From assembly GCA_947652115.1 (NCBI GenBank), contig OX393561.1:40162421-40226420 (forward strand): a stretch of DNA of 64,000 bases. The letters run 5' to 3'. The position numbers and the translations under genes are program-made. Positions 61,301 through 64,000 of this stretch are shown here, piece after piece; position 1 is the stretch's first letter, and each line of letters begins with the position of its first letter. The notes under the pieces are model-generated. The model did no database searches. It saw only the letters and a program-made list of their open reading frames with translations, and had not been told where the DNA came from. This stretch comes from Blastomussa wellsi (Eukaryota; Cnidaria; Anthozoa; Scleractinia; Plerogyridae).

Positions 61301-64000
61301 AATCATCCCCTGAGATGTTTTCGTCTAACTGGACCTCGGTCGAGCGGGCACCATTTTTATCACTGTCTACTGTCCTTGCTTTTTTCTGCGTTTTAAATCG
61401 TCGGTGTTTTTCTCGCCGCTGCATGGAGAATTTCAGGACGAAAGCCAACAACGCCGAAAAGAGGGCAACTTTCACTGGTTGAGATATTGCAGCATCTTGG
61501 ATGAAAGAAACAAAGAAGGACAGGAGCCACTGTTCTGATCTTTCACTCCCCCATTGGAGAGAGTAGAGCAAGGTGAAGAATGCTGAGACAAACACCGACA
61601 CGAAACACAATATCCAAGCCAGGTAATAAAAACAACAATAGAAAAATTTCTTCGTCTTCTCGCTGGAGTTTTGAGTATCATCTGTCTTGAAGTCGAAAGT
61701 ACTCTTCGACCTAGAGATGATGGTGGACATACTGCTTGCGAAGTTTCCTTGGTATGCCATTGGATAGTATTTTTGTGCAGAATGCCTTCGTCCGAATCTT
61801 CGACTAAAGATCGTTGGCACCGTCTTAGTAAGCGAAGATTTTTGTTTCTCCTCCCCTGTTGCAAGCAAAGTCGCAGTAGATGATTTACGAAATAACTGAG
61901 TTATGGCCAAGTTGAGGGGAAATATGATTAAACTGCTTTGGATTCCTATCATTAGTTGACGCATGCTGATCTTCAGAGGACCGAGATAAAATACGGGAGA
62001 AGTGTCAACATCACCTCTATCATAAAACATGGCGTTTGCGATCATGGTGCAAAACAAAATCGACAGACAGCACGAAGCGCGCTGCACGCGAGAAAAATGG
62101 CTTTGCGGTGGCTTCGCGGCTACAGAAATCCACAGATGCTCGTCATAAAGACCATCTGCACTGTTTGACAGAAACAAATGCTTATAATTTGCTATTTCGT
62201 TGATGTTTGCAACATAAATAACTTTTTCCGTTCTGCCATCATCACTTTCAACTGCCAACCACTCTCCACACATAAAGTTCCATTTTTCGTCGCTGAGTGT
62301 GTCCCGGATAACCACGTGATCGAGGTTCCACGAGGGATTGTCTCCTCCATTGTCATGCCAAATATGGAGATATAACAACTGTCCAAGTGAACTTGGAAGG
62401 AAAAGAGTACATGTGATAACTGAACCCCTGTTAAATTTGATTTTGGTGAGCTTGCTCAAAGGAACTACACCGCTGGACCCGTTCTCTCCAACAATAGTGA
62501 AGGCGACTTTAGCCGTGGTACCTGAATTTCTCCCTTTACTAGTTGATATTGTAATTTCATATGCGTGATTGCTCCATGCTTTTCCGATGACTAGTACTCC
62601 TTTCTGTAAAGATAATTCAAGAAAAAGTAGATTCATTAATTTAACTTACAGTTCACAGCTTATCCTGATGAATACTGTTTATTCCTTTCGCTGAACAAGA
62701 AATACAAACCCCTATTTCACAGCTGCGAATCCTTGTCCTTTCAACAGGCAACCCCAACCAACACTTGTCCTGCTCCCGAACATTTAATGAACAGTCTTAT
62801 GTTTGGACTGAAAGGGTTGTTTTAAACTCTAATACGTGGAGGAAGAAAGGAATTATTGCACATGCCGAAATGTTTTAACAAAGTGTAGCGTTGAAGTGAC
62901 TATTGTTGTAGAACTGTTTGTTTTTATGAAGAAACATATTCGTTTTAAGGAGGACTGTTATATCCGTTACCAGAAAAGTCCAAAAGTCTCAGGTCATTAC
63001 CTGGGAATCTCGATCTCGTATATCAGCCCTCCGTGCCCATATAATCACCAGAAGATAAAGCAAGAAAATACTGATCATTGTGGCTAGGACAGCCATGTTG
63101 TTATGGATATCATCAAAAGCAATCCACACTTTATCGAAGTCAATTGGGTTTGGCTTCACCAGGAGTCCACCGCCAAACGAAGTTAAATGCTTGCAACGAC
63201 AGGACATAGTTCGTGATAGGGTGCGTCGGCGGCCAGTCTGGAAACAAAATTAATTTTATTGTCAAAAAATAAGAACAAAGAAAGCGTAGAAAGACGCAAC
63301 AGTCGTAGTTCTTTTTGTATCCGCGTGATCGAAAGTCGCCTGGCACTTGGTTCTCATCATTCCTCCAGTTTTCATTCGGGGAAATTGCAAAATCGCACCA
63401 AGTAACACTAAACGACACTACACTACAGTACACCACACGACACATAACGACAGCACACCACACGACCAGAAACCACACCATTCGACATCACATAACGCCA
63501 CACCACGTCACACCACACCACAATACACCACACCAAATTAAATCACATCAGAAAATGCCACACCACATCGCACCACACGACCCAGAAAAGAAGTACGGCT
63601 GTTACGCTCGTGTCATAATTGATCATTTCATCTTTATCATTTATTCACCGAGATGAAAATTTACCTCTCTGATCATATTTACCAAAATAGCATATCTTTT
63701 ATAAATCTGTTAACGTTTAACCTCACCCTACATCCGCCACCAGAGAATTGATTACCAGAGGGATTCCAATAATTGCACCCCAGGCCCAACGATTCCATTG
63801 TGTAGTTGCTATGTGTAGACTTATCATAGCTTTGCTGGCCTTGAACGAACTTTCCATTCGAGGGTTGGGTTGGAGGGGGATCTTTGTACTTGATGCAATC
63901 CAATGACCGTTTAGACCGTCCCCATCCCCCACAATCCCTCTTTTTTCGGCTATGTGTATCAGATTGGTTTCCAGGTGTTCCTTCGTATTTCACGCCGATG
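58349..64000 (-). CDS. Polycystin-1-like protein (GPS-PLAT-polycystin channel), 3' five exons, partial
   Basis: Exons on the minus strand are >64000-63727, 63237-63001, 62603-61107, 60648-60474 and 59838-58349. All have GT-AG introns and join in frame, giving 1,222 residues open at the right edge. Exon 1 holds the end of the GAIN fold (GCNYWNPSG...GGGC). Exon 2 has the GPS, CRCKHLTSF, cleaved between L and T in this family, followed by NPIDF and the first membrane helix. Exon 3 starts with a PLAT domain (VLVIGKAWSNHAYEI to CGEWLAV) and then helices 2-6. Exons 4-5 carry the extracellular polycystin domain (DIYGWV, RLRQLRV, YSGGGYVGELG) and the last five helices with the pore. The pore helix reads LLGASYF where PKD2-type channels have a GD motif, so it is PKD1-like rather than a PKD2 subunit. 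The C-tail is acidic. Such proteins act as ciliary or sperm-type receptor-channels with PKD2 partners; the role here is inferred. Confidence 0.92.
59869..60074. mobile_element. hAT-like MITE in a polycystin intron
   Basis: Ends CATGGGCGGATC and GATCCGCCACTG are inverted and resemble those of 34241-34825. A run of 15 G follows the left end. It lies wholly in the intron between the last two polycystin exons, 31 bp upstream (in gene sense) of the last exon's acceptor. Confidence 0.6.
63395..63583 (+). repeat. ACCACAC-rich low-complexity tract in a polycystin intron
   Basis: A long irregular CACCACAC/CACGACAC array within the 489-bp intron between the GAIN and GPS exons. Read on the gene strand it is GTGTG(G)-rich. 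ORFs here (His/Thr-rich on +, Val/Trp/Cys-rich on -) are artefacts. Confidence 0.85.

Noticed and set aside
63315..63656. His/Thr-rich + ORF
   Set aside because: Translation of the ACCACAC low-complexity tract inside a polycystin intron.

Overview
The window looks like nuclear DNA of a marine invertebrate, most likely an anthozoan cnidarian (stony coral or relative). It is AT-rich and gene-poor. Its genes have GT-AG introns, it carries many short inverted-repeat (MITE-like) elements of kinds I remember from coral genomes, and it encodes animal proteins: an aminergic-type GPCR, iodothyronine deiodinases and a polycystin-1-like receptor-channel. The species call comes from memory of repeat types and is not proven by the sequence.

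Layout. 1-2.7 kb: a mobile-element-like pair facing each other, the 3' end of a DDE (Harbinger/DDE_Tnp_4-type) transposase on + and a two-exon SWIM-YqaJ-PHD gene on -, which carries a one-base frame break in an A14 run. 2.7-7.8 kb: repeats only. 7.8-9.0 kb: a single-exon class A GPCR on -, with a likely 5'UTR splice acceptor upstream. 9.4-33 kb: a long non-coding stretch with several inverted-repeat elements, a duplicated 82-bp block and a Penelope-like reverse-transcriptase remnant. 33.3 kb: a candidate terminal exon of a small secreted Cys-rich peptide. 34-46 kb: nested MITEs, minisatellites (22 bp and 40 bp units), microsatellites and a tandem duplication split by a 300-bp insertion.

47.4-48.4 kb and 54.7-55.8 kb: two paralogous two-exon iodothyronine deiodinase genes in tandem on +. 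Both have phase-0 introns at the same place and second exons of exactly 273 nt. In both, the catalytic selenocysteine of the family is a cysteine (TGT in one, TGC in the other). A possible membrane-protein ORF lies divergently upstream of the first. 56.6 kb: a 299-bp element with ~84-bp terminal inverted repeats and a 9-bp target duplication, the hallmark of Mutator-like MITEs. 58.3-64 kb: the 3' five exons of a polycystin-1-like gene on - (GPS, PLAT, 11-TM polycystin channel), running off the right edge.

The genes do not form an operon-like system. The linked set of most interest is the tandem pair of Cys-type deiodinases. The most unusual gene architecture is the SWIM-YqaJ-PHD gene convergent with a DDE transposase. 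All calls rest on reading the sequence; no database search was possible.
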